This document shows, piece after piece, positions 1-10,734 of a stretch of DNA of 64,000 nucleotides. The translations under genes and the position numbers were made by a program. Numbering within the stretch: the first letter of the stretch is position 1; each line of letters begins with the position of its first letter. Source of the DNA: Hydractinia symbiolongicarpus (taxonomy: Eukaryota; Cnidaria; Hydrozoa; Anthoathecata; Hydractiniidae). The stretch is from NCBI RefSeq assembly GCF_029227915.1, contig NC_079881.1, forward strand, positions 30,419,501 to 30,483,500. The letters run 5' to 3'. The notes under the pieces are model-generated. The model was not told the origin of the DNA. It saw only the letters and a program-made list of their open reading frames with translations, and did not search any database.

Positions 1-1199
1 AAAATGTTTTCATTTTTGATGAGACGCTAAATAAAAGAAGTTTAATCGCTGGCAAACGAAAACCCGCGATTTCCCGTAAATCCCGGGCTTGGCCCGTATA
101 GTCAAAAGTATACAAAGAAAGTACCCAGGGAGTAAACTCATTTCCAGAACGATTTTTTAAATTATTTTTTCACCACTAAAACGCATGAGACTTGTAGTCT
201 TCAAACTTGTTTTCATTTTTGATGAGACGCTGAATAAAAGAAGTTTAATCGCCGGCAAAGAAAAACCTGCGATTTCCCGTAAATCCCGGACTCGGCCTGT
301 AAAGTCAAAAGTATACAAAGAAAGTACCCAGGGTGTAAACTCATTTCCCGAACGATTTTTTAAATTATTTCTTCACCATTAAAACGCATAAGACTTGTAG
401 TTCTCAAAAATGTTTTCATTTTTGATGAGACGCTAAATAAAAGAAGTTTAATCGCTGGCAAACGAAAACCCGCGATTTCCCGTAAATCCCGGGCTTGGCC
501 CGTATAGTCAAAAGTATACAAAGAAAGTACCCAGGGAGTAAACTCATTTCCCAAACGATTTTTTAAATTATTTCTTCACCACTAAAACGCATAAGACTTG
601 TAGTTTTCAAAAATGTTTTCATTTTTGATGAGACGCTAAATAAAAGAAGTTTAATCGCTGGCAAACGAAAACCCGCGATTTCCCGTAAATCCCGGGCTTG
701 GCCCGTATAGTCAAAAGTATACAAAGAAAGTACCCAGGGAGTAAACTCATTTCCGGAACGATTTTTTAAATTATTTTTTCACCACTAAAACGCATGAGAC
801 TTGTAGTCTTCAAACTAGTTTTCATTTTTGATAAGACGCTGAATAAAAGAAGTTTAATCGCCGGCAAAGGAAAACCTGCGATTTCCCGTAAATCCCGGAC
901 TCGGCCTGTAAAGTCAAAAGTATACAAAGAAAGTACCCAGGGTGTAAACTCATTTCCCGAACGATTTTTTAAATTATTATTTCACCACTAAAACGCATAA
1001 GACTTGTAGTTTTCAAAAATGTTTTCATTTTTGATGAGACGCTGAATAAAAGAAGTTTAATCGCCGGCAAACGAAAACCTGCGATTTCCCGTAAATCCCG
1101 GACTCGGCCCGTATAGTCAAAAGTATACAAGGAAAGTACCCAGGGTGTAAACTCATTTCCCGAACGATTTTTTAAATTATTCTTTCACCACTAAAGCCC
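1..1199. repeat. K/L monomer block at the left edge
   Basis: The window opens inside a K monomer. Then come L (185), K (388, with TTCTCAAAAATG), K (591), L (794) and a monomer at 997 marked by TACAAGGAAAG. The first 780 bases are closely related to 1422-2200, seven monomers downstream, including the private TTCTCAAAAATG variant at 388 and 1809. This suggests that the hexamer pattern starting at 1200 already extended leftwards out of the window. No gene is seen. Confidence 0.85.
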
Positions 1200-2416
1200 A
1201 TGAGACATGTAGTTTTTAAAAATGTTTTCATTTTTGATGAGACGCTGTATAAAAGAAGTTTAATCGCCGGCAAACGAAAACCCGCGACTTCCCGTAACAC
1301 CTGGACTCGGCCCGTATAGTCAAAAGTATACGAAGAAATTACCCAGGGAGTAAACTCATTTCCCGAACGATTTTTTAAATTATTTCTTCACAACTAAAAC
1401 GCATAAGACTTGAAGTTTTCAAAAATGTTTTCATTTTTGATGAGACGCTAAATAAAAGAAGTTTAATCGCTGGCAAACGAAAACCCGCGATTTCCCGTAA
1501 ATCCCGGGCTTGGCCCGTATAGTCAAAAGTATACAAAGTAAGTACCCAGGGAGTAAACTCATTTCCAGAACGATTTTTTAAATTACTTTTTCACCACTAA
1601 AACGCATGAGACTTGTAGTCTTCAAACTTGTTTTCATTTTTGATGAGACGCTGAATAAAAGAAGTTTAATCGCCGGCAAAGAAAAACCTGCGATTTCCCG
1701 TAAATCCCGGACTCGGCCTGTAAAGTCAAAAGTATACAAAGAAAGTACCCAGGGTGTAAACTCATTTCCCGAACGATTTTTTAAATTATTTCTTCACCAC
1801 TAAAACGCATAAGACTTGTAGTTCTCAAAAATGTTTTCATTTTTGATGAGACGCTAAATAAAAGAAGTTTAATCGCTGGCAAACGAAAACCCGCGATTTC
1901 CCGTAAATCCCGGGCTTGGTCCGTATAGTCAAAAGTATACAAAGAAAGTACCCAGGGAGTAAACTCATTTCCCGAACGATTTTTTAAATTATTTCTTCAC
2001 CACTAAAACGCATAAGACTTGTAGTTTTCAAAAATGTTTTCATTTTTGATGAGACGCTAAATAAAAGAAGTTTAATCGCTGGCAAACGAAAACCCGCGAT
2101 TTCCCGTAAATCCCGGGCTTGGCCCGTATAGTCAAAAGTATATAAAGAAAGTACCCAGGGAGTAAACTCATTTCCCGAACGATTTTTAAATTATTTCTTC
2201 ACCACTAAAACGCATAAGACTTGTAGTTTTCAAAAATGTTTTCATTTTTGATGAGACGCTAAATAAAAGAAGTTTAATCGCTGGCAAACGAAAACCCGCG
2301 ATTTCCCGTAAATCCCGGGCTTGTCCCGTATAGTCAAAAGTATACAAAGAAAGTACCCAGGGAGTAAACTCATTTCCAGAACGATTTTTTAAATTATTAT
2401 TTCACCACTAAAGCCC
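1200..2416. repeat. Six-monomer HOR, copy 1 (1217 bp)
   Basis: Order: a C-like monomer (1200, TATAAAAG, GTAACACCTGG), K with TTGAAGTTTTC (1403), L (1606), K with TTCTCAAAAATG (1809), K (2012), K (2214). One base is missing from the T-run near 2179, so the unit is 1217 rather than 1218 bp. The next 1217 bp repeat it almost exactly. Confidence 0.93.
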
Positions 2417-3633
2417 ATGAGACATGTAGTTTTTAAAAATGTTTTCATTTTTGATGAGACGCTGTATAAAAGAAGTTTAATCGCCGGCAAACGAAAACCC
2501 GCGACTTCCCGTAACACCTGGACTCGGCCCGTATAGTCAAAAGTATACGAAGAAATTACCCAGGGAGTAAACTCATTTCCCGAACGATTTTTTAAATTAT
2601 TTCTTCACAACTAAAACGCATAAGACTTGAAGTTTTCAAAAATGTTTTCATTTTTGATGAGACGCTAAATAAAAGAAGTTTAATCGCTGGCAAACGAAAA
2701 CCCGCGATTTCCCGTAAATCCCGGGCTTGGCCCGTATAGTCAAAAGTATACAAAGTAAGTACCCAGGGAGTAAACTCATTTCCAGAACGATTTTTTAAAT
2801 TACTTTTTCACCACTAAAACGCATGAGACTTGTAGTCTTCAAACTTGTTTTCATTTTTGATGAGACGCTGAATAAAAGAAGTTTAATCGCCGGCAAAGAA
2901 AAACCTGCGATTTCCCGTAAATCCCGGACTCGGCCTGTAAAGTCAAAAGTATACAAAGAAAGTACCCAGGGTGTAAACTCATTTCCCGAACGATTTTTTA
3001 AATTATTTCTTCACCACTAAAACGCATAAGACTTGTAGTTCTCAAAAATGTTTTCATTTTTGATGAGACGCTAAATAAAAGAAGTTTAATCGCTGGCAAA
3101 CGAAAACCCGCGATTTCCCGTAAATCCCGGGCTTGGTCCGTATAGTCAAAAGTATACAAAGAAAGTACCCAGGGAGTAAACTCATTTCCCGAACGATTTT
3201 TTAAATTATTTCTTCACCACTAAAACGCATAAGACTTGTAGTTTTCAAAAATGTTTTCATTTTTGATGAGACGCTAAATAAAAGAAGTTTAATCGCTGGC
3301 AAACGAAAACCCGCGATTTCCCGTAAATCCCGGGCTTGGCCCGTATAGTCAAAAGTATATAAAGAAAGTACCCAGGGAGTAAACTCATTTCCCGAACGAT
3401 TTTTAAATTATTTCTTCACCACTAAAACGCATAAGACTTGTAGTTTTCAAAAATGTTTTCATTTTTGATGAGACGCTAAATAAAAGAAGTTTAATCGCTG
3501 GCAAACGAAAACCCGCGATTTCCTGTAAATCCCGGGCTTGTCCCGTATAGTCAAAAGTATACAAAGAAAGTACCCAGGGAGTAAACTCATTTCCAGAACG
3601 ATTTTTTAAATTATTATTTCACCACTAAAACGC
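2417..3633. repeat. Six-monomer HOR, copy 2 (1217 bp)
   Basis: This carries the same six subtypes, in the same order, as 1200-2416. It shares private variants: GTAACACCTGG, GCTTGGTCCG, TATATAAAG and the one-base T-run deletion near 3396. The one difference I noticed by eye is TTCCTGTAAATC near 3522, against TTCCCGTAAATC in copy 1. The duplication must be recent. Confidence 0.93.
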
Positions 3634-4242
3634 ATGAGACTTGTAGTTTTCAAAAATGTTTTCATTTTTGATGAGACGCTGTATAAAAGAAGTTTAATCG
3701 CCGGCAAACGAAAACCTGCGATTTCCCGTAAATCCCGGACTCGGCCCGTATAGTCAAATGTATACAAAGAAAGTTTCCAGGGTGTAAAGTCATTTCCCGA
3801 ACGATTTTTTAAATTATTTCTTCACCACTAAAACGCATAAGACTTGTAGTTTTCAAAAATGTTTTCATTTTTGATGAGACGCTGAATAAAAGAAGTTTAA
3901 TCGCCGGCAAACGAAAACCTGTGATTTCCCGAAAATCCCGGACTCGGCCCGTATAGTCCAATGTATACAAAGAAAGTACCCTGTGAGTTAACTCATTTCC
4001 AGAACGATTTTTTAAATTATCTTTTCACCACTAAATCGCATGAGACTTGTAGTTTTTAAAAATGTTTTCATTTTTGATGAGACGCTGAATAAAAGAAGTT
4101 TAATCGCCGGCAAACGAAAACCCGCGATTCCCCGTAAATCCCGGGCTTGGCCCGTATAGTCAAAAGTATACAAAGAAAGTACCCAGGGAGTAAACTCATT
4201 TCCCGAACGATTTTTTAAATTATTTTTTCACCACTAAAACGC
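3634..4242. repeat. Three diverged transition monomers
   Basis: The monomers at 3634, 3837 and 4040 do not continue the hexamer. The first has GCTGTATAAAAG with GTTTCCAGGGTG. The second has GTCCAATGTATAC and ACCCTGTGAGTTAAC. The third is preceded by CTAAATCGC. They form the junction between the K/L block and the Q/R/S-type island. Length and orientation are unchanged. Confidence 0.8.
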
Positions 4243-4851
4243 ATGAGACTTGTAGTTTTTAAACTTGTTTTCATTTTTGATGAGACGCTGAATAAAAGAA
4301 GTTTAATCGCCGGCAAACGAAAACCCGCGATTTCCCGTAAATCCCGGGCTTGGCCCGTATAGTTGAATGTATATAAAGAAAGTACCCAAGGAGTAAACTG
4401 ATTTCCGGAACGATTTTTCAAATTATTTCAGCACCACTAGAACGAATGAGACTTGTAGTTTTCAAAAATGTTTTCATTTTTAATGAGACGCTTAATGAAA
4501 GAGGTTTAATCGCCGGCAAACGAAAACCCGCGATTTCCCGTAAATCCCGGGCTTGTCCCGTATAGTCGAATGTATACAAAGAAAGTACCCTGTGAGTAAA
4601 CTCATTTCCAGAAGGATTTTTTAAATTATCTTTTCACCACTAAATCGCATGAGACTTGTAGTTTTCAAAAATGTTTTCGTTTTTGATGAGACGCTAAATA
4701 AAAGAAGTTTAATCGCCGGCAAACGAAAACCCGCGATTTCCCGTAAATCCCGGGCTTGGCCCGTATAGTCGAATGTATACAAAGAAAGTACCCTGTGAGT
4801 AAACTCATTTCCAGAAGGATTTTTTAAATTATCTTTTCACCACTAAATCGC
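4243..4851. repeat. Q/R/S-type island, related to the right-hand domain
   Basis: The monomer at 4243 ends with the Q-specific GAATGTATATAAAG, CCCAAGGAGTAAACTG. At 4446 lies an R-like monomer preceded by CACTAGAACGA, with CTTAATGAAAGAGG. At 4649 lies an S-like monomer preceded by CTAAATCGC. The same trio, in the same order, sits at 39951-40559, some 35.7 kb away (176 monomers). Confidence 0.85.
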
Positions 4852-6069
4852 ATGAGACTTGTAGTTTTCAAAAATGTTTTCGTTTTTGATGAGACGCTAA
4901 ATAAAAGAAGTTTAATCGCCGGCAAACACAAACCTGCGATTTCCCGTAAATCCTGGACCCGGCCTGTAAAGTCAAAAGTATACAAAAAAGGTACCCAGGG
5001 AGTAAACTCATTTCCCGAACGATTTTTTAAATTATTATTTCACCACTAAAGCCCATGAGACTTGTAGTTTTTAAAAATGTTTTCATTTTTGATGAGACGC
5101 TGAATAAAAGGAGTTTAATCGCCGGCAAACGAAAACCCGCCATTTCCCGTAAACCCCGGACTCGGCCCGTATAGTCAAAAGTATACAAAGAAAGTACCCA
5201 GGGAGTAAACTCATTTCCCGAACGCTTTTCTAAATTATTTTTTCACCACTAAAACGCATGAGACTTGTAGTTTTCAAAAATGTTTTCATTTTTGATGAGA
5301 CGCTGAATAAAAGAAGTTTAATCGCCGGCAAACGAAAACCTGCGATTTCCCGAAAATCCCGGACTCGGCCTGTAAAGTCAAAAGTATACAAAAAAAGTAC
5401 CCAGGGAGTAAACTCATTTCCCGAACGATTTTTCAAATTATTATTTCACCACTAAAGCCCATGAGACTTGTAGTTTTTAAAAATGTTTTCATTTTTGATG
5501 AGACGCTGAATAAAAGGAGTTTAATCGCCGGCAAACGAAAACCCGCCATTTCCCGTAAACCCCGGACTTGGCCCGTATAGTCAAAAGTATACAAAGAAAG
5601 TACCCAGGAAGTAAACTCATTTCCCGATCGATTTTCTAAATTATTTTTTCACCACTAAAACGCATGAGACTTGTAGTTTTTAAAAATGTTTTCATTTTTG
5701 ATGAGACGCTGAATAAAAGAAGTTTAATCGCCGGCAAACGAAAACCTGCGATTTCCCGAAAATCCCGGACTCGGCCTGTAAAGTCAAAAGTATACAAAAA
5801 AAGTACCCAGGGAGTAAACTCATTTCCCGAACGATTTTTCAAATTATTATTTCACCACTAAAGCCCATGAGACTTGTAGTTTTTAAAAATGTTTTCATTT
5901 TTGATGAGACGCTGAATAAAAGAAGTTTAATCGCCGGCAAAGGAAAACCTGCGATTTCCCGTAAATCCCGGACTCGGCCTGTAAAGACAAAAGAATACAA
6001 AGAAAGTACCCAGGGTGTAAACTCATTTCCCGAACGATTTTTTAAAGTATTATTTCACCACTAAAACGC
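4852..6069. repeat. U-V-W-V-W-x unit (six monomers)
   Basis: U (4852, GGCAAACACAAACC), V (5055, AAAGGAGTTTAA, CGCCATTTCC), W (5258, CCCGAAAATCC), V (5461), W (5664) and x (5867, AAAGGAAAACC with AAAAGAATAC). The V-W dimer occurs twice in tandem. A linker monomer of R/S type follows at 6070-6272. The next copy of the unit starts at 6273. Confidence 0.88.
5274..5295. other. 22-bp dyad in each canonical monomer (representative copy)
   Basis: At monomer positions 17-38 the arm TCAAAAATG and its exact reverse complement CATTTTTGA flank TTTT. This gives a possible 9-bp stem with a 4-base loop. The copy in the monomer at 5258 is marked as the example. The dyad is intact in most K, B, N, S, U and W monomers. 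It is weakened by one pair in monomers with TTTTTAAAAATG (C, D, V) and disrupted in L and Q, which read CAAACTTG. Hairpin formation is inferred, not shown. Confidence 0.7.
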
Positions 6070-6272
6070 ATGAGACTTGTAGTTTTCAAAAATGTTTTCA
6101 TTTTTGATGAGACGCTGAATAAAAGAAGTTTAATCGCCGGCAAACGAAAACCCGCGATTTCCCGTAAATCCCGGGCTTGGCCCGTATAGTCGAATGTATA
6201 CAAAGAAAGTACCCTGTGAGTAAACTCATTTCCAGAAGGATTTTTTAAATTATCTTTTCACCACTAAATCGC

Positions 6273-7083
6273 ATGAGACTTGTAGTTTTCAAAAATGTTT
6301 TCGTTTTTGATGAGACGCTGAATAAAAGAAGTTTAATCGCCGGCAAACACAAACCTGCGATTTCCCGTAAATCCTGGACCCGGCCTGTAAAGTCAAAAGT
6401 ATACAAAAAAGGTACCCAGGGAGTAAACTCATTTCCCGAACGATTTTTCAAATTATTATTTCACCACTAAAGCCCATGAGACTTGTAGTTTTTAAAAATG
6501 TTTTCATTTTTGATGAGACGCTGAATAAAAGGAGTTTAATCGCCGGCAAACGAAAACCCGCCATTTCCCGTAAACCCCGGACTCGGCCCGTATAGTCAAA
6601 AGTATACAAAGAAAGTACCCAGGGAGTAAACTCATTTCCCGAACGCTTTTCTAAATTATTTTTTCACCACTAAAACGCATGAGACTTGTAGTTTTCAAAA
6701 ATGTTTTCATTTTTGATGAGACGCTGAATAAAAGAAGTTTAATCGCCGGCAAACGAAAACCTGCGATTTCCCGAAAATCCCGGACTCGGCCTGTAAAGTC
6801 AAAAGTATACAAAAAAGTACCCAGGGAGTAAACTCATTTCCCGAACGATTTTTCAAATTATTATTTCACCACTAAAGCCCATGAGACTTGTAGTTTTTAA
6901 AAATGTTTTCATTTTTGATGAGACGCTGAATAAAAGAAGTTTAATCGCCGGCAAAGGAAAACCTGCGATTTCCCGTAAATCCCGGACTCGGCCTGTAAAG
7001 TCAAAAGAATACAAAGAAAGTACCCAGGGTGTAAACTCATTTCCCGAACGATTTTTTAAAGTATTATTTCACCACTAAAACGC
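6273..7083. repeat. U-V-W-x unit (four monomers)
   Basis: This has the same U, V, W and x monomers as 4852-6069, including GGCAAACACAAACC, the GAACGCTTTTCTAAA junction and AAAAGAATAC, but only one V-W dimer. One A is missing from the A-run near 6811. It is therefore two monomers (406 bp) shorter than the preceding copy. Confidence 0.88.
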
Positions 7084-8503
7084 ATGAGACTTGTAGTTTT
7101 CAAAAATGTTTTCATTTTTGATGAGACGCTGAATAAAAGAAGTTTAATCGCCGGCAAACGAAAACCTGCGATTTCCCGTAAATCCCGGACTCGGCCCGTA
7201 TAGTCAAAAGTATACAAGGAAAGTACCCAGGGTGTAAAGTCATTTCCCGAACGCTTTTTTAAATTATTCTTTCACCACTAAAATCCATGAGACATGTAGT
7301 TTTTAAAAATGTTTTCATTTTTGATGAGACGCTGTATAAAAGAAGTTTAATCGCCGGCAAACGAAAACCCGCGACTTCCCGTAACTCCTGGACTCGGCCC
7401 GTATAGTCAAAATTATACGAAGAAATTACCCAGGGAGTAAACTCATTTCCCGAACGATTTTTTAAATTATTTCGTCACAACTAAAACGCATAAGACTTGA
7501 AGTTTTCAAAAATGTTTTCATTTTTGATGAGACGCTAAATAAAAGAAGTTTAATCGCTGGCAAACGAAAACCCGCGATTTCCCGTAAATCCCGGGCTTGG
7601 CCCGTATAGTCAAAAGTATACAAAGAAAGTACCCAGGGAGTAAACTCATTTCCAGAACGATTTTTTAAATTATTTTTTCACCACTAAAACGCATGAGACT
7701 TGTAGTCTTCAAACTTGTTTTCATTTTTGATGAGACGCTGAATAAAAGAAGTTTAATCGCCGGCAAAGAAAAACCTGCGATTTCCCGTAAATCTCGGACT
7801 CGGCCTGTAAAGTCAAAAGTATACAAAGAAAGTACCCAGGGTGTAAACTCATTTCCCGAACGATTTTTTAAATTATTTCTTCACCACTAAAACGCATAAG
7901 ACTTGTAGTTCTCAAAAATGTTTTCATTTTTGATGAGACGCTAAATAAAAGAAGTTTAATCGCTGGCAAACGAAAACCCGCGATTTCCCGTAAATCCCGG
8001 GCTTGGCCCGTATAGTCAAAAGTATTCAAAGAAAGTACCCAGGGAGTAAACTCATTTCCCGAACGATTTTTTAAATTATTTCTTCACCACTAAAACGCAT
8101 AAGACTTGTAGTTTTCAAAAATGTTTTCATTTTTGATGAGACGCTAAATAAAAGAAGTTTAATCGCTGGCAAACGAAAACCCGCGATTTCCCGTAAATCC
8201 CGGGCTTGGCCCGTATAGTCAAAAGTATACAAAGAAAGTACCCAGGGAGTAAACTCATTTCCCGAACGATTTTTAAATTATTTCTTCACCACTAAAACGC
8301 ATAAGACTTGTAGTTTTCAAAAATGTTTTCATTTTTGATGAGACGCTAAATAAAAGAAGTTTAATCGCTGGCAAACGAAAACCCGCGATTTCCCGTAAAT
8401 CCCGGGCTTGGCCCGTATAGTCAAAAGTATACAAAGAAAGTACCCAGGGAGTAAACTCATTTCCAGAACGATTTTTTAAATTATTATTTCACCACTAAAA
8501 CGC
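7084..8503. repeat. Linker monomer plus third, diverged copy of the hexamer
   Basis: The monomer at 7084 carries TACAAGGAAAG, like the one at 997. The six monomers from 7287 to 8503 (1217 bp) follow the order of 1200-2416: C-like with GTAACTCCTGG, K with TTGAAGTTTTC, L, K with TTCTCAAAAATG, K, K. They also share the T-run deletion (near 8270). More substitutions separate this copy from the other two than separate those two from each other. Confidence 0.88.
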
Positions 8504-9314
8504 ATGAGACTTGTAGTTTTCAAAAATGTTTTCATTTTTGATGAGACGCTGAATAAAAGAAGTTTAACCGCCGGCAAACGAAAACCTGCGATTTCCCGTA
8601 AATCCCGGACTCGGCCCGTATAGTCAAAAGTATACAAAGAAAGTACCCAGGGTGTAAAGTCATTTCCCGAACGATTTTTTAAATTATTTCTTCACCACTA
8701 AAACGCATAAGACTTGTAGTTTTCAAAAATGTTTTTATTTTTGATGAGACGCTAAATAAAAGAAGTTTAATCGCTGGTAAACGAAAACCCGCGATTTCCC
8801 GTAAATCCCGGGCTTGGCCCGTATAGTCAAAAGTATACAAAGAAAGTACCCAGGGAGTAAACTCATTTCCGGAACGATTTTTTAAAATATTTTTTCACCA
8901 CTAAAACGCATGAGACTTGTAGTCTTCAAACTTGTTTTAATTTTGATGAGACGCTGAATAAAAGAAGTTTAATCGCCGGCAAAGGAAAACCTGCGATTTC
9001 CCGTAAATCCCGGACTCGGCCTGTAAAGTCAAAAGTATACAAAGAAAGTACCCAGGGTGTAAACTCATTTCCCGAACGATTTTTTAAATTATTATTTCAC
9101 CACTAAAACGCATGAGACTTGTAGTTTTCAAAAATGTTTTCATTTTTGATGAGACGCTGAATAAAAGAAGTTTAATCGCCGGCAAACGAAAACCTGCGAT
9201 TTCCCGTAAATCCCGGATTCGGCCCGTATAGTCAAAAGTATACATAGAAAGTACCCAGGGTGTAAACTCATTTCCCGAAGGATTTTTTAAATTATTATTT
9301 CACCACTAAAGCCC
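8504..9314. repeat. Four mixed monomers, partly repeated at 11546-12560
   Basis: The monomers at 8504 (GTGTAAAGTC), 8707 (K with TGTTTTTATTTTTG), 8910 (L with one base lost: CTTGTTTTAATTTTG) and 9112 resemble monomers found again near 11546, 11749, 12561 and 12155. The order is not fully conserved. No gene is seen. Confidence 0.78.
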
Positions 9315-10734
9315 ATGAGACATGTAGTTTTTAAAAATGTTTTCATTTTTGATAAGACGCTGTATAAAAGAAGTTTAATTGCCGGCAAACGAAAACCCGC
9401 GACTTCCCGTAAATCCCGGACTCGGCCTGTAAAGTCAAAAGTATACAAAAAAAGTACCCAGGGAGTAAATTCATTTCCCGAACGATTTTTCAAATTATTA
9501 TTTCACCACTAAAGCCCATGAGACTTGTAGTTTTTAAAAATGTTTTCATTTTTGATGAGACGCTGAATAAAAGAAGTTTAATAGCCAGCAAACGAAAACC
9601 CGCGACTTCCCGTAACTCCCGGACTCGGCCTGTAAAGTCAAAAGTATTCGAAGAAATTACCCAGGGAGTAAACTCATTTCCCGAACGATTTTTTAAATTA
9701 TCTCTTCACCACTAAAACGCATAAGACTTGTAGTTTTCAAAAATGTTTTCATTTTTGATGAGACGCTAAATAAAAGAAGTTTAATCGCTGGCAAACGAAA
9801 ACCCGCGATTTTCCGTAAATCCCGGGCTTGGCCCGTATAGTCAAAAGTATACAAAGAAAGTACCCAGGGAGTAAACTCATTTCCCGAACGATTTTTAAAT
9901 TATTTCTTAACCACTAAAACGCATAAGACTTGTAGTTTTCAAAAATGTTTTCATTTTTGATGAGACGCTAAATAAAAGAAGTTTAATCGCTGGCAAACGA
10001 AAACCCGCGATTTCCCGTAAATCTCGGGCTTGGCCCGTATAGTCAAAAGTATACAAAGAAAGTACCCAGGGAGTAAACTCATTTCCAGAACGATTTTTTA
10101 AATTATTATTTCACCACTAAAACGCATGAGACTTGTAGTTTTCAAAAATGTTTTCATTTTTGATGAGACGCTAAATAAAAGAAGTTTAATCGCTGGCAAA
10201 CGAAAACCCGCGATTTCCCGTAAATCCCGGACTCGGCCCTTATAGTCAAAAGTATACAAAGAAAGTACCCAGGGAGTAAACTCATTTCCGGAACGATTTT
10301 TTAAATTATTTTTTCACCACTAAAACGCATGAGACTTGTAGTCTTCAAACTTGTTTTCATTTTTGATGAGACGCTGAATAAAAGAAGTTTAATCGCCGGC
10401 AAAGGAAAACCTGCGATTTCCCGTAAATCCCGGACTCGGCCCTTATAGTCAAAAGTATACAAAGAAAGTACCCAGGGAGTAAACTCATTTCCGGAACGAT
10501 TTTTTAAATTATTTTTTCACCACTAAAACGCATGAGACTTGTAGTCTTCAAACTTGTTTTCATTTTTGATGAGACGCTGAATAAAAGAAGTTTAATCGCC
10601 GGCAAAGGAAAACCTGCGATTTCCCGTAAATCCCGGACTCGGCCTGTAAAGTCAAAAGTATACAAAGAAAGTACCCAGGGTGTAAACTCATTTCCCGAAC
10701 GATTTTTTAAATTATTATTTCACCACTAAAGCCC
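9315..10734. repeat. C-D-K-led unit, seven monomers (1420 bp)
   Basis: C (9315, GATAAGACGCTGTATAAAAG), D (9518, AATAGCCAGC, GTATTCGAAG), K (9721), K (9923), a K/L chimera (10126), L (10329), L (10532). The 10126 and 10329 monomers share the private CCCTTATAG exactly 203 bp apart (10238 and 10441). The unit restarts at 10735 with the same C-D pair. Confidence 0.85.

Noticed and set aside
185-382. A 65-residue open frame starting at the monomer ATG, repeated dozens of times on the + strand
   Set aside because: It is just the satellite read in one frame and stops at the TAA in CACTAAAA. Since 203 is not a multiple of 3, the frame shifts at each monomer. Stop codons and frameshifting one-base losses occur freely in many copies, and there is no domain or codon-like constraint.
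5230-5436. A 68-residue open frame on the - strand, also repeated many times
   Set aside because: It overlaps the + strand frame across the same bases of every monomer. Two-strand openness here comes from low stop density in the GC-rich centre, not from a gene.
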